In this document: piece after piece, positions 1 through 8,333 of the stretch
Layout: the number at the start of each line of letters is the position of its first letter
Numbering within the stretch: position 1 is the stretch's first letter
Origin: Janibacter endophyticus
GTDB lineage: Bacteria > Actinomycetota > Actinomycetes > Actinomycetales > Dermatophilaceae
Direction: 5' to 3'
DNA length: 64,000 nt
Assembly: GCF_016888335.1 (NCBI RefSeq)
Contig: NZ_JAFEJG010000004.1
Span: 1,364,001 to 1,428,000 of the forward strand
Translations under genes and position numbers: made by a program
Notes under the pieces: model-generated
What the model was told of the DNA's origin: nothing
What the model saw: only the letters and a program-made list of their open reading frames with translations
The model's database searches: none

Positions 1-968
1 TCGAGGTCCTCGAAGGTCCCGAGGTCGGGGTGGATCGCGTCGTGCCCGCCGTCGGGGGAGCCGATGGCGTAGGGGGAGCCCGGGTCCTCGGGGCCGGCGT
101 CGAGCGTGTTGTTCGGGCCCTTGCGCGCGGTCGTGCCGATCGGGTGGATCGGGGTGAGGTAGACGACGTCGAAGCCCATGTCGGCGATCGCCGGCAGCCG
201 CTCGGCGGCGGTCCGCAGCGTGCCGGAGACCCAGCGGCCGGTGGCCTCGTCGAGGTAGGCGCCCTCGCTGCGCGGGAAGATCTCGTACCAGCTCCCGGCC
301 AGGGCCAGCTCGCGCTCGACGAGCAGCGGGAGGTCGTCGCTGGCGGTCACGAGCTCGCGCAGCGGGAGGGTCACCTCGAGCTCCTCGCGCAGCTCGGCGC
401 CGGTGGCCGCGGTGAGGCGGGCCCGGGCGCTGTGCTCGCCGGGGGCGGTGAGCGCGTCGACGGCATCGCGGATCAGCTGGCGGCCGTGGGGCGTGCGCCC
501 AGGCACCTCGAGGGCGCACTCGAGGAGCGTCACGCCCTCGGCGAGCATGAGCTCCTCGTCGACACCGACGTCGATCTTGACGGTCGCGTCGTGCAGCCAG
601 GTGCCCCACCGATCGGACCATCCCTCGACGCGGTAGGTCCACCAGCCGGTGGCGTCGGCGCTCACCTCGGCGACCCAGTGGCTCAGGCCGGGGTTGACGC
701 AGGTCATCGGGACGAGGGTCTCGGTGCCGTCGGGGGCGGTCAGGACGACGGTCGCGCCCACCGCGTCGTGGCCCTCGCGGAAGACCGTCGCCGTGACGTC
801 GAAGGGCTCGCCCACGACGGACTTCGCCGGCCGGTCGCCGTGGTCGATGCACGGCCGGACGTCGAGCACCGGGATCCGCCCCAGGGGAACCTGGGGGGCC
901 CGGCTGCGCGGCGTGCGGGCACGGGGAGCGGGGGTGGACGATTGCTCGGGGGTCGCGTCTGTCCTCAC
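1..968 (-). CDS. glgE: GlgE, alpha-1,4-glucan:maltose-1-phosphate maltosyltransferase (N-terminal part; runs off the left edge)
   Basis: Only the first 322 codons are present. GlgE extends alpha-glucans with maltosyl units from maltose-1-phosphate in the cytosol. After a basic, low-complexity start, the protein reads RIPVLDVRPCIDHGDRPAKS and then the beta-sandwich region typical of GlgE. It continues into the start of the GH13 barrel (SWYEIFPRS about residue 230; DVVYLTPIHPIG about residue 270; then the KGPNN and DAGPEDPGSPYAIGS stretch characteristic of the family). The catalytic residues lie beyond the edge. The GTG start at 968-966 is chosen because a TAGCGT hexamer (976-981, minus strand) ends 7 bp before it, as for many genes here. 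It is divergent from glgP, which supports a shared role in alpha-glucan turnover. Confidence 0.9.
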   Translation of the reverse strand, partial: MRTDATPEQSSTPAPRARTPRSRAPQVPLGRIPVLDVRPCIDHGDRPAKSVVGEPFDVTATVFREGHDAVGATVVLTAPDGTETLVPMTCVNPGLSHWVAEVSADATGWWTYRVEGWSDRWGTWLHDATVKIDVGVDEELMLAEGVTLLECALEVPGRTPHGRQLIRDAVDALTAPGEHSARARLTAATGAELREELEVTLPLRELVTASDDLPLLVERELALAGSWYEIFPRSEGAYLDEATGRWVSGTLRTAAERLPAIADMGFDVVYLTPIHPIGTTARKGPNNTLDAGPEDPGSPYAIGSPDGGHDAIHPDLGTFEDL

Positions 969-1142
969 CCGGCCGACGCTACCGGCCGGGACGGCGGCCC
1001 ATGCACGGGATGCCCAGGCCGACTGCGACGAAGGGGCGGATCCCCCTTCGTCACAGGGCTGGGGGAGAGGCGGTTTGCAAGGACTCGGCAGCGATTGCAA
1101 GAACTTGGCGTTGCCCCCCGTGGGGGCCGTAGTCTGGACCCC
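969..1142. promoter_or_regulatory. Divergent glgE/glgP promoter region with TTGCAAG direct repeats
   Basis: This is 174 bp between two divergent alpha-glucan genes. A -10-like TAGCGT on the minus strand (976-981) serves glgE, and TAGTCT (1130-1135) lies 7 bp before the glgP GTG. Two direct repeats TTGCAAGGA and TTGCAAGAA begin at 1075 and 1095, exactly 20 bp apart (two helical turns). They resemble the CTTGCAG-type operators reported for the maltose regulator MalR of streptomycetes, so they may be sugar-responsive operators; that is inference. A perfect inverted pair CGAAGGGG (1029-1036) / CCCCTTCG (1043-1050) is also present. Confidence 0.5.
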
Positions 1143-3722
1143 GTGAAGGCCATCCGTCGTTTCAGCGTCCGTACCGTCCTGCCCGAGCCCATCGCCGCCC
1201 TCGGCGAGCTCGCGACCAACCTGCGCTGGAGCTGGTACACGCCGGCCCGCGAGCTCTTTGCGAGCATCGACGCCGAGCGGTGGGAGACGGTGCGCCACGA
1301 CCCCGTCCGCCTGCTCTCCGCGCTGAGCCGCAGCGAGCTCGACGCGCTCGCCACCGATGAGGCCTTCGTCGGCCGCGTACGGGAGGCCAAGGCCGACCTC
1401 GACGCCTACCTCGGCGCCCGCCAGTGGTACCAGGAGTACGCCGAGCGCACCGAGCACGCGCCGCAGGCCATCGCCTACTTCAGCCCCGAGTACGGCATCA
1501 CCGAGGTGCTGCCGCAGTACTCCGGCGGCCTCGGCATCCTCGCCGGCGACCACCTCAAGGCCGCGAGCGACCTCGGCGTGCCGATCGTCGGCGTCGGTCT
1601 GTTCTACAAGACCGGCTACTTCGAGCAGTCGCTGGGCCGGGACGGCTGGCAGCACGAGGACTACCCGGTCCTCGACCCGCAGGGCCTGCCGCTCTCGCTG
1701 CTCCGCGAGGAGGACGGCAACCCCGTCGTCATCACGCTCGCCATGCCCGAGGGGCGCGAGCTCAACGCCCACGTCTGGCGTGCCCAGGTCGGCCGTGTGC
1801 CGCTGCTCCTCCTCGACAGCGACGTCCCCGGCAACGACGAGGCGATGCGCGGTGTCACCGACCGGCTCTACGGCGGCGCGGGAGAGCAGCGGCTGCAGCA
1901 GGAGATGCTCCTCGGCATCGGCGGCGTCCGGGCCCTGCGTGCCTGGTCGCGCCTCACCGGCGCCCCGGCGCCCGAGGTCTTCCACACCAACGAGGGCCAC
2001 GCCGGCTTCCTCGGCATCGAGCGGATCAGCGAGTTCACGCAGTCGAGCGACATGACCTTCGACGAGGCGATGGAGGCCGCCCGCGCCGGCACCGTCTTCA
2101 CCACCCACACCCCGGTCCCGGCCGGCATCGACCGTTTCGACGCCGAGCTCGTCCGGCTCTACCTCGGTGACGGCCAGGCGCTGCCCGGCATCCCGACCGA
2201 CCGGCTGCTCGCGCTCGGCGCCGAGAGCTACGAGGGCGGCAAGGACGGCATCTTCAACATGGCCGTCATGGGCCTGCGCCTCGCCAAGCGCGCCAACGGC
2301 GTCTCGCAGCTCCACGGCGAGGTCTCCCGCGAGATGTTCGACGGGCTGTGGCCGGGCTTCGACGACACCGAGGTCCCGATCACCTCGATCACCAACGGCG
2401 TCCACGCCCCGACCTGGGTCGACGACAAGGTCTATGCCCTCGCCCGCGACTTCCTCGGGGGCCGCGACGTCGAGGCCAACGACCGCTGGGACCAGATCGG
2501 CAAGGTCCCGGGCGACCACATCTGGGCGACGAAGCGCGAGATGCGCGAGCAGCTCGTCCTCGAGGTCCGCCGCCGCCTGCGCGCGAGCTGGCTCAAGCGC
2601 GGCGCGACCGAGGCGGAGCTCGGCTGGACCGACAGCGTCCTGGACCCCGACGTGCTGACCATCGGCTTCGCCCGCCGTGTGCCGACCTACAAGCGCCTCA
2701 CCCTCATGCTCCGCGACCCCGAGCGGCTCAAGGCCCTGCTCAACCACCCGGAGCGCCCGGTCCAGCTCGTCATCGCCGGCAAGTCCCACCCCGCCGACGA
2801 GACCGGCAAGCAGCTCATCCAGCAGATGGTCCGCTTCGCCGACGACCCCGAGGTCCGGGGCCGCATCGTCTTCCTGCCGAACTACGACATCGGCATGGCC
2901 AAGGACCTCTACCCGGGCTGCGACGTCTGGCTCAACAACCCCCTTCGCCCGTTCGAGGCCTGCGGGACCTCGGGCATGAAGGCCGCCCTCAACGGCGGGC
3001 TCAACCTCTCCATCCTCGACGGCTGGTGGGACGAGTGGTTCGACGGTGAGAACGGCTGGGCCATCCCGACCGCCGACGGGGTCGAGGACCCCGACCGCCG
3101 CGACGACATCGAGGCCTCGGCGCTCTACGACCTCATCGAGAAGCACGTCACGAAGCTCTTCTACGACCGGGACGAGGACGAGCTGCCGCAGCGCTGGATC
3201 GCGATGCTGCGCCACACGATGAGCACCCTCGGCCCGAAGGTCCTCGCGACCCGCATGGTCCGCGACTACACCGAGAAGCTCTACACGCCGACCGCGCAGG
3301 GCAACGCCGCGGTGAGCGCCGACGGTCACGCCGGTGCCCGCGACCTCTCCGCGTACAAGGCGAAGGTCCACGCGGCCTGGCCGAGCATCTCGGTCGACCA
3401 CGTCGAGGCGCACGGGCTCTCGGACATGCCCGAGGTGGGGGAGACCCTCCACGTCGACGCCTACGTCCGGCTCGACGGGCTCGAGCCCGGCGAGGTCGAC
3501 GTCCAGGTCGTCATGGGCACCGCGGCGATCGGCTCCGACGACCTCAGCGACTGGACCACCGAGTCGCTCGCCTTCGTCGAGCGCTACCACGACGGGATCA
3601 CGAAGTACTCGGGCCAGATCGCCATCGAGCGGACCGGTCAGTTCGGGTACACCGTGCGGGTGCTCCCGCAGCACGAGCACCTGGCCTTCCAGTCCTCGCT
3701 CGGCCTCGTCGCCAACGCCTGA
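1143..3722 (+). CDS. glgP: GlgP, alpha-glucan (glycogen) phosphorylase, DUF3417-containing type
   Basis: 859 aa, close to the usual length of this actinobacterial type (about 850). It releases glucose-1-phosphate from glycogen using pyridoxal phosphate. The N-terminal DUF3417 region (residues about 10-120, PIAALGELATNLRWSW) precedes the phosphorylase domain. Landmarks are YFSPEYGITEVLPQYSGGLG near residue 115, the glucan-site stretch VFHTNEGHAGFL, and the PLP-lysine motif EACGTSGMKAALNGG with Lys613. The reading frame stays open far upstream, but GTG 1143 is preferred: similarity begins at VKAIRRFSV, and TAGTCT sits 7 bp upstream, suggesting a leaderless mRNA. It is followed by a bidirectional terminator and convergent glgX. 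Confidence 0.95.
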   Translation: MKAIRRFSVRTVLPEPIAALGELATNLRWSWYTPARELFASIDAERWETVRHDPVRLLSALSRSELDALATDEAFVGRVREAKADLDAYLGARQWYQEYAERTEHAPQAIAYFSPEYGITEVLPQYSGGLGILAGDHLKAASDLGVPIVGVGLFYKTGYFEQSLGRDGWQHEDYPVLDPQGLPLSLLREEDGNPVVITLAMPEGRELNAHVWRAQVGRVPLLLLDSDVPGNDEAMRGVTDRLYGGAGEQRLQQEMLLGIGGVRALRAWSRLTGAPAPEVFHTNEGHAGFLGIERISEFTQSSDMTFDEAMEAARAGTVFTTHTPVPAGIDRFDAELVRLYLGDGQALPGIPTDRLLALGAESYEGGKDGIFNMAVMGLRLAKRANGVSQLHGEVSREMFDGLWPGFDDTEVPITSITNGVHAPTWVDDKVYALARDFLGGRDVEANDRWDQIGKVPGDHIWATKREMREQLVLEVRRRLRASWLKRGATEAELGWTDSVLDPDVLTIGFARRVPTYKRLTLMLRDPERLKALLNHPERPVQLVIAGKSHPADETGKQLIQQMVRFADDPEVRGRIVFLPNYDIGMAKDLYPGCDVWLNNPLRPFEACGTSGMKAALNGGLNLSILDGWWDEWFDGENGWAIPTADGVEDPDRRDDIEASALYDLIEKHVTKLFYDRDEDELPQRWIAMLRHTMSTLGPKVLATRMVRDYTEKLYTPTAQGNAAVSADGHAGARDLSAYKAKVHAAWPSISVDHVEAHGLSDMPEVGETLHVDAYVRLDGLEPGEVDVQVVMGTAAIGSDDLSDWTTESLAFVERYHDGITKYSGQIAIERTGQFGYTVRVLPQHEHLAFQSSLGLVANA

Positions 3723-3740
3723 CGATCCCCCTTCGCGGAC

Positions 3741-3831
3741 CTTTATCGGATAACCCGATAAAGGTGCGCCTCACCCGGGAACCGTTGCCGGGTCACGTGC
3801 CCCTTTCTCGGATAACCCGATAAAGGGGCAC
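3741..3831. terminator. Two tandem hairpins between convergent glgP and glgX; member of a dispersed repeat
   Basis: Hairpin 1 (3741-3763) is CTTTATCGG-N5-CCGATAAAG with a perfect 9 bp stem. Hairpin 2 (3797-3831) has a 15 bp stem opening with GTGCCCCTTT and closing with AAAGGGGCAC, with one mismatch and the same ATAAC loop. They lie between convergent genes, so they can stop transcription from both sides. The first hairpin and the 17 bases after it recur at 38698 after ilvC. Confidence 0.75.
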
Positions 3832-3836
3832 GGACC

Positions 3837-6014
3837 TCAGGTCGCGTCGTCGGCGAGGTAGATGCGGATCGTCGCGGCGGCGACGTCGACCGTGCGGGCG
3901 TCCAACGGCACGGTCGGCAGGGCCGACTCGTCGTCGGCCGGGCGCTCCCACGAGCTGTCCCAGAGCAGCCGGTAACTGCTGACCCCGGGGGGCGAAGGGA
4001 GGGTGACCTGGCCGTCGTGCCCCTCACCGTGGAGGACGAGGAGCACCGGTCGGTGCCCGAGGTGCACGCCGTTGAGGTACATCTGCAGCGTCCGGCGTGA
4101 GGACTCGCCCCACTGATGTCCCATCTCGGCGCCGGCCTCGTCGTACCAGGCGATGTCGGTCGAGCCGTCGTCGTCGACCGGGTTGCCGGTGAAGAAGCGC
4201 CGCTGCCGCAGCGTCGGCAGCTCGCGCCGCCACCGCACGAGCGCCTGGGTCGTCGCGAGCAGGTCCTCCTGCTCGGGGGAGAGCTCCCAGTCGAGCCAGG
4301 TGAGCGGCCCGTCCTGGCAGTAGGGGTTGTTGTTGCCGCGGGTGCTGCGCCCGATCTCGTCGCCGGAGGCGAGCATCGGCACGCCGGTGCTCAGCAGCAG
4401 CGTCGCGAGCAGGTTGCGCTGCGACCGGCGGCGCAGCCCGAGCACCGCAGGGTCGTCGCTCTCGCCCTCGACGCCGTGGTTCCACGAGAGGTTGTGATCG
4501 GTGCCGTCGCGGCCCTCCTCGCCGTTGGCGCCGTTGTGCTTGTGGTCGTAGGCGACGAGGTCGGCCACGGTGAATCCGTCGTGCGCGGTGACGAAGTTGA
4601 TCGACGCCTCCGGCCCTCGCTCGGGGTCGCCGAAGAGGTCCTGCGAGCCGGCCAGCCGGGTCGCGATGTGCCGCACGCCGTGCATGATCGCGCCGCCGCG
4701 CGCGCCCCGCGCGACGGCGAGGTCGGGCAGCCAGAACTCACGGACGGCGTCGCGGTAGCGGTCGTTCCACTCGGCGAAGGGGGTGGGGAACTGGCCGGTC
4801 CGCCAGCCGTGCGGGCCGACGTCCCACGGCTCTGAGATGAGGTGGACGTCGGAGAGGACGGGGTCGGTCCTCAGCGCGGTGAGGAAGGGGTGGCCCGGGT
4901 CGTAGTCGTCGTGGGTGCCCCTGGCGAGCGCGACGGCCAGGTCGAAGCGGAAGCCGTCGATGCCGCACTCGACGACCCAGTAGCGCAGCGAGTCGAGGAC
5001 CATCCGCTGGACGACGGGCTCGCGCAGGTCGAGGGTGTTGCCGCAGCCGGTGACGTCGACGTCGAGCCCGCGCTCGTCGAGGCGGTAGTAGGTGCTCGCC
5101 CCCAGCCCCCGCCACGACAGCGTCGCCCCGGCCACGGACTGCTCGGCGGTGTGGTTGTAGACGACGTCGAGGATGACCTCGATGCCGGCCTCGTGGAGCA
5201 GCCTGACCATGCCCTTGAGCTCGGCGAGCGCCTCCTGCGGGTCGTCGGTCGACGCGTAGGGCAGGTGCGGGGCGAAGAAGCCGAGGGTGTTGTAGCCCCA
5301 GTGGTTGACGAGCCCGCGCCGCCCGACCTCGGGCTCGGTGGTGAAGTGGTGGATCGGCAGCAGCTCGACGGCGGTCACGCCGAGCGCCCGGAGGTGCTCG
5401 ATCGTCGCCGGGTGGGCGAGCCCGGCGTAGGTTCCGCGCAGGTTCTCGGGGACGCCGGGGAGGGTCGCGGTCATCTCCTTGACGTGCACCTCGTAGATCA
5501 CGCTGTCCGCGAGCTCGTGGTGCGGGCGCGGGTGCTCGCCCCAGTCGAAGCCCTCGTCGACGAGGACCCCGAGCGGCGCGAGCCCGGCGGAGTCGAGCTC
5601 GCTGCGGCTCGCGAGGTCGCCGGTCCCGGACTCCTCGACGTGGTGGCCGTAGAGCGCCGGCGGGTACTGCGTCAGGGTCCGGTCGACCATCCGGGCGTAC
5701 GGGTCGAGCAGGACCTTGGCGGGGTTGTGCCGGTGACCCGCCTGCGGGTCCCACGGACCGTCGACCCGGTAGCCGTAGCGCTCACCGGCACCGACCCCTT
5801 CGACCCGGCCGTACCACCAGCCCTTGCGCCGCTGGGTGAGCCGGACCCGGCGCTCGGTGGCGGGATCCCCCGTCGTGCCGAAGAGGCAGAGGGTGACGGC
5901 GGTGGCGAAGGGGGCGTGGACGGCGACCTCGAGCCCGCCGGCGACGAGGTGGGCCCCGGGGGAGGGCACCCGGTCGAGCGTCAGGGCGTCGACGGGCTGT
6001 GCGTCAGGCGACAT
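3837..6014 (-). CDS. glgX: GlgX, glycogen debranching enzyme (GH13, isoamylase type)
   Basis: 725 aa. It hydrolyses alpha-1,6 branches of phosphorylase-trimmed glycogen, so it works after GlgP. An N-terminal CBM48-like region (about 25-110; FATAVTLCLFG) precedes the GH13 barrel. Visible motifs are DVVYNHTAEQ (Asp about 282), GFRFDLAV (nucleophile Asp358), SEPWDVG (acid/base Glu395) and TAHDGFT (Asp479). The start chosen is ATG 6014-6012 (MSPDAQPVD), because the minus-strand hexamer TACAGT (6022-6027) ends 7 bp before it; an in-frame ATG at 6068 would overlap the divergent gene. It is convergent with glgP across the hairpin pair. Confidence 0.93.
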   Translation of the reverse strand: MSPDAQPVDALTLDRVPSPGAHLVAGGLEVAVHAPFATAVTLCLFGTTGDPATERRVRLTQRRKGWWYGRVEGVGAGERYGYRVDGPWDPQAGHRHNPAKVLLDPYARMVDRTLTQYPPALYGHHVEESGTGDLASRSELDSAGLAPLGVLVDEGFDWGEHPRPHHELADSVIYEVHVKEMTATLPGVPENLRGTYAGLAHPATIEHLRALGVTAVELLPIHHFTTEPEVGRRGLVNHWGYNTLGFFAPHLPYASTDDPQEALAELKGMVRLLHEAGIEVILDVVYNHTAEQSVAGATLSWRGLGASTYYRLDERGLDVDVTGCGNTLDLREPVVQRMVLDSLRYWVVECGIDGFRFDLAVALARGTHDDYDPGHPFLTALRTDPVLSDVHLISEPWDVGPHGWRTGQFPTPFAEWNDRYRDAVREFWLPDLAVARGARGGAIMHGVRHIATRLAGSQDLFGDPERGPEASINFVTAHDGFTVADLVAYDHKHNGANGEEGRDGTDHNLSWNHGVEGESDDPAVLGLRRRSQRNLLATLLLSTGVPMLASGDEIGRSTRGNNNPYCQDGPLTWLDWELSPEQEDLLATTQALVRWRRELPTLRQRRFFTGNPVDDDGSTDIAWYDEAGAEMGHQWGESSRRTLQMYLNGVHLGHRPVLLVLHGEGHDGQVTLPSPPGVSSYRLLWDSSWERPADDESALPTVPLDARTVDVAAATIRIYLADDAT

Positions 6015-6049
6015 AGCCGCAACTGTAGGCAGTAGGTACGTTGTCACCC
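6015..6049. promoter_or_regulatory. 35 bp back-to-back leaderless promoter for glgX and the YbjN-like gene
   Basis: Minus-strand TACAGT (6022-6027) lies 7 bp before the glgX ATG, and plus-strand TACGTT (6037-6042) lies 7 bp before the ATG at 6050. With only 35 bp between start codons, each gene's -35 region must lie near or inside the other gene, and neither has room for a ribosome site. Inferred from spacing only. Confidence 0.5.
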
Positions 6050-6598
6050 ATGAGCGATCCCACCGCACTCCCGAACCTCACGCCCCCGAGCGGCCCCACC
6101 GGCGGCCAGCAGGGCGGCAACCAGACCGGCCTCACCGCCGAGCCCGGCGAGCAGATCACCGAGGCCCCCCTGAGCGACCGCGTCCGTGACGCGCTCGTCG
6201 AGCTCGGGGTCGAGGCGAAGATCGACGACGACGGCGACGTCGCCTTCGCCTTCGAGGACCAGCAGCTCTTCGTCCGCACGGACAACGAGTCCAACGTGCT
6301 GCGCGTCTTCGGCCAGTGGTCCCTCGAGGACCCGGTGCCGACCGACGAGCTCGAGCGGCTCAAGGTGAGCAACGACGTCAACGTCGCCTTCAACCTCGTC
6401 AAGGCTGCCGTCGCCAACGACACCCTCCTCGTGACGAGCGAGCACATCCTCCCGCGCGGCGCCGACGTCCGCGGACTGCTCGGCGTCGCCGTCCCGCTCG
6501 TCATCCAGGGCGTCCAGCTCTGGCACCAGCGCGCGACCGGGCAGGTCCCGGGCGGTGCGCAGGGCGGGTCCCCCGAGGGCGAGCAGGTCTCCGAGTGA
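6050..6598 (+). CDS. YbjN domain-containing protein
   Basis: 182 aa, cytosolic, no membrane segment. A Pro/Gly-rich first 45 residues is followed by a YbjN-like fold (residues about 45-160). Features are LSDRVRDALVELGVEAKIDDDGDVAF, a conserved Phe-rich strand (FAFEDQQLFVRTD), and VNVAFNLVKAAVANDTLLV, typical of the actinobacterial YbjN family, whose members resemble type III secretion chaperones in fold. The molecular function of these proteins is unknown. The ATG at 6050 lies 7 bp after TACGTT, so the mRNA is probably leaderless. The stop overlaps the GTG of the next gene (GTGA), so translation is likely coupled to the enoyl-CoA hydratase. Confidence 0.75.
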   Translation: MSDPTALPNLTPPSGPTGGQQGGNQTGLTAEPGEQITEAPLSDRVRDALVELGVEAKIDDDGDVAFAFEDQQLFVRTDNESNVLRVFGQWSLEDPVPTDELERLKVSNDVNVAFNLVKAAVANDTLLVTSEHILPRGADVRGLLGVAVPLVIQGVQLWHQRATGQVPGGAQGGSPEGEQVSE

Positions 6599-7374
6599 GC
6601 GAGCTCGTCCGCGTCGAGGTCGAGGACGGCCTCGGGATCATCCGGCTCGACCGGCCGAAGATGAACGCCCTCAACACCCAGCTGCAGCGCGAGATCATCG
6701 CGGCCGCGGCCGAGGTGACCGAGCGCGACGACATCGCCGCGGTGATCGTCTACGGCGGGGAGCGCGTCTTCGCCGCCGGGGCGGACATCAAGGAGATGGC
6801 CGACATGTCGTACTCCGACATGGCCGACAACGGCGTCCTGCTCCAGCAGTTCAGCCGGGCCGTCGCGGCGATCCCGAAGCCGACCGTCGCGGCGATCACC
6901 GGGTTCGCCCTCGGTGGCGGGTGCGAGCTGGCCCTCATGTGCGACTTCCGGATCGCCGCCGACAACGCCAAGCTCGGCCAGCCCGAGATGCTCCTCGGCG
7001 TCATCCCCGGCTTCGGCGGCAGCCAGCGGCTGGCGCGACTCGTCGGCCCCTCGAAGGCGAAGGACCTCATCTACTCGGGCCGCTTCGTCGACGCTGCCGA
7101 GGCGCTCGACATGGGTCTCGTCGACCAGGTCGTCCCCGCGGCCGAGGTGCTCGACGCCGCGAGGGCGATGATGCGCCAGTACGTCGGCGGCCCCCGCCTC
7201 GCGCTGCGCGCGGCCAAGGAGGCCATCGACAAGGGCCTCGAGGTCGACCTCGAGACCGGCCTGGAGATCGAGCGGCACCTCTTCACCGGGATGTTCGCCA
7301 CGAAGGACCGCGCCATCGGGATGGAGTCCTTCGTCGAGAACGGTCCCGGCAAGGCGACCTTCGAGGGCGCCTGA
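6595..7374 (+). CDS. Enoyl-CoA hydratase/isomerase family protein
   Basis: 259 aa, the standard crotonase length. It probably hydrates 2-enoyl-CoA thioesters in fatty-acid beta-oxidation. Crotonase landmarks are RPKMNALNTQL, the oxyanion-hole segments FAAGADIKEM (about 55-65) and ALGGGCELALMCDFRIA (about 103-120), and the downstream catalytic glutamate region LGQPEMLLGVIPGFGGSQRL. Both glutamates expected in true hydratases appear present (GGGCELAL and GQPEMLLG). It starts at a GTG overlapping the previous stop by 4 bp and overlaps the next gene (TGATG), making a tightly coupled run. etfBA lies 1.8 kb downstream, consistent with fatty-acid oxidation. The exact substrate cannot be told. Confidence 0.88.
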   Translation: MSELVRVEVEDGLGIIRLDRPKMNALNTQLQREIIAAAAEVTERDDIAAVIVYGGERVFAAGADIKEMADMSYSDMADNGVLLQQFSRAVAAIPKPTVAAITGFALGGGCELALMCDFRIAADNAKLGQPEMLLGVIPGFGGSQRLARLVGPSKAKDLIYSGRFVDAAEALDMGLVDQVVPAAEVLDAARAMMRQYVGGPRLALRAAKEAIDKGLEVDLETGLEIERHLFTGMFATKDRAIGMESFVENGPGKATFEGA

Positions 7375-8333
7375 TGGGGCAGACGCCCGCGAGCGCCGAG
7401 GACGTGGCGCGCGCCTGGGAGGACAACAAGCTCGCCCAGGTGCTCTATCACGACTGGGAGGCGCAGACCTACGACGAGAAGTGGTCGATCAGCTTCGACG
7501 AGCGCTGCCAGGCCGTCGTGCGTGACCGCTTCCTGCGCATCGTCACGGGCCGTCTCCAGCCGGGGGAGCAGCTGCCGTACGGCACCGCGCTCGAGCTCGG
7601 TGCCGGCACCGGCTTCTTCTCCCTCAACCTCAAGCTCGCGGGCATCCTCGACGAGGTCCACGTCACCGACCTGTCCCCGGGGATGGTCGAGGCGGCCCAG
7701 GCCAACGCCGAGCGGCTCGGCTTCACCGTCGAGGGGCGCGTCGCCGACGCGGAGTCGCTGCCCTACGACGACGACACCTTCGACATCGTCGTCGGCCACG
7801 CGGTCATCCACCACATCCCCGACGTGGAGCGCACCCTGCGCGAGATCGTCCGGGTGCTCAAGCCTGGCGGCCGCTTCGTCATCGCCGGTGAGCCGACCAC
7901 CATCGGCCACCGCTACGCCCGGGCGCTGGGCCGGCTGACGTGGGAGACCGCGACCCGGGTCGCGGCCCTGCCGCCCCTGCGGCAGCGGTGGGCCCGGCCG
8001 CAGGCCGAGCTCGACGAGTCGTCCCGGGCGGCCGCCCTCGAGGCCGTCGTCGACCTGCACACCTTCGACCCCGGCGAGCTCGCGCGGACCGCGCGACGGG
8101 CCGGGGCCGAGCAGGTGGGGACCGCGACGGAGGAGCTGACGAGCGCCTTCTTCGGCTGGCCGGTGCGGACCTTCGAGTACGCCGTCAAGGAGGAGGCCCT
8201 CGGGTTCCGCTGGGCGATGTTCGCCTACAACGGCTGGCAGCGGCTCATGCGCGTCGACGACGTCCTCGCCCACGTCGTGCCGCAGCGCTTCTACTACAAC
8301 GTCGGGGTGACCGGCGTGAAGCCACCTCGGTGA
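7374..8333 (+). CDS. Class I SAM-dependent methyltransferase
   Basis: 319 aa. Motif I ALELGAGTGFFSLNL (about residues 75-89) binds SAM. It is followed by LDEVHVTDLSPGMVEAAQANA (motif II region), DIVVGHAVIHHIPDVERTLREIVRVLKPGG (a Methyltransf_11-type core, about 140-170) and a helical C-terminal third (ALEAVVDLHTFDPGELARTARRAGAE) that may form the substrate lid. The substrate is unknown. The ATG overlaps the stop of the hydratase, and the stop overlaps the GTG of the acyltransferase. The two downstream enzymes may therefore modify one envelope or lipid compound, but that rests on gene order alone. Confidence 0.82.
   Translation: MGQTPASAEDVARAWEDNKLAQVLYHDWEAQTYDEKWSISFDERCQAVVRDRFLRIVTGRLQPGEQLPYGTALELGAGTGFFSLNLKLAGILDEVHVTDLSPGMVEAAQANAERLGFTVEGRVADAESLPYDDDTFDIVVGHAVIHHIPDVERTLREIVRVLKPGGRFVIAGEPTTIGHRYARALGRLTWETATRVAALPPLRQRWARPQAELDESSRAAALEAVVDLHTFDPGELARTARRAGAEQVGTATEELTSAFFGWPVRTFEYAVKEEALGFRWAMFAYNGWQRLMRVDDVLAHVVPQRFYYNVGVTGVKPPR

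Noticed and set aside
30-1142. A long in-frame extension upstream of glgP, giving a 1230-codon frame
   Set aside because: It is antisense to the GlgE coding sequence, shows no family resemblance and arises from GC-rich codon bias; GlgP similarity starts at 1143.
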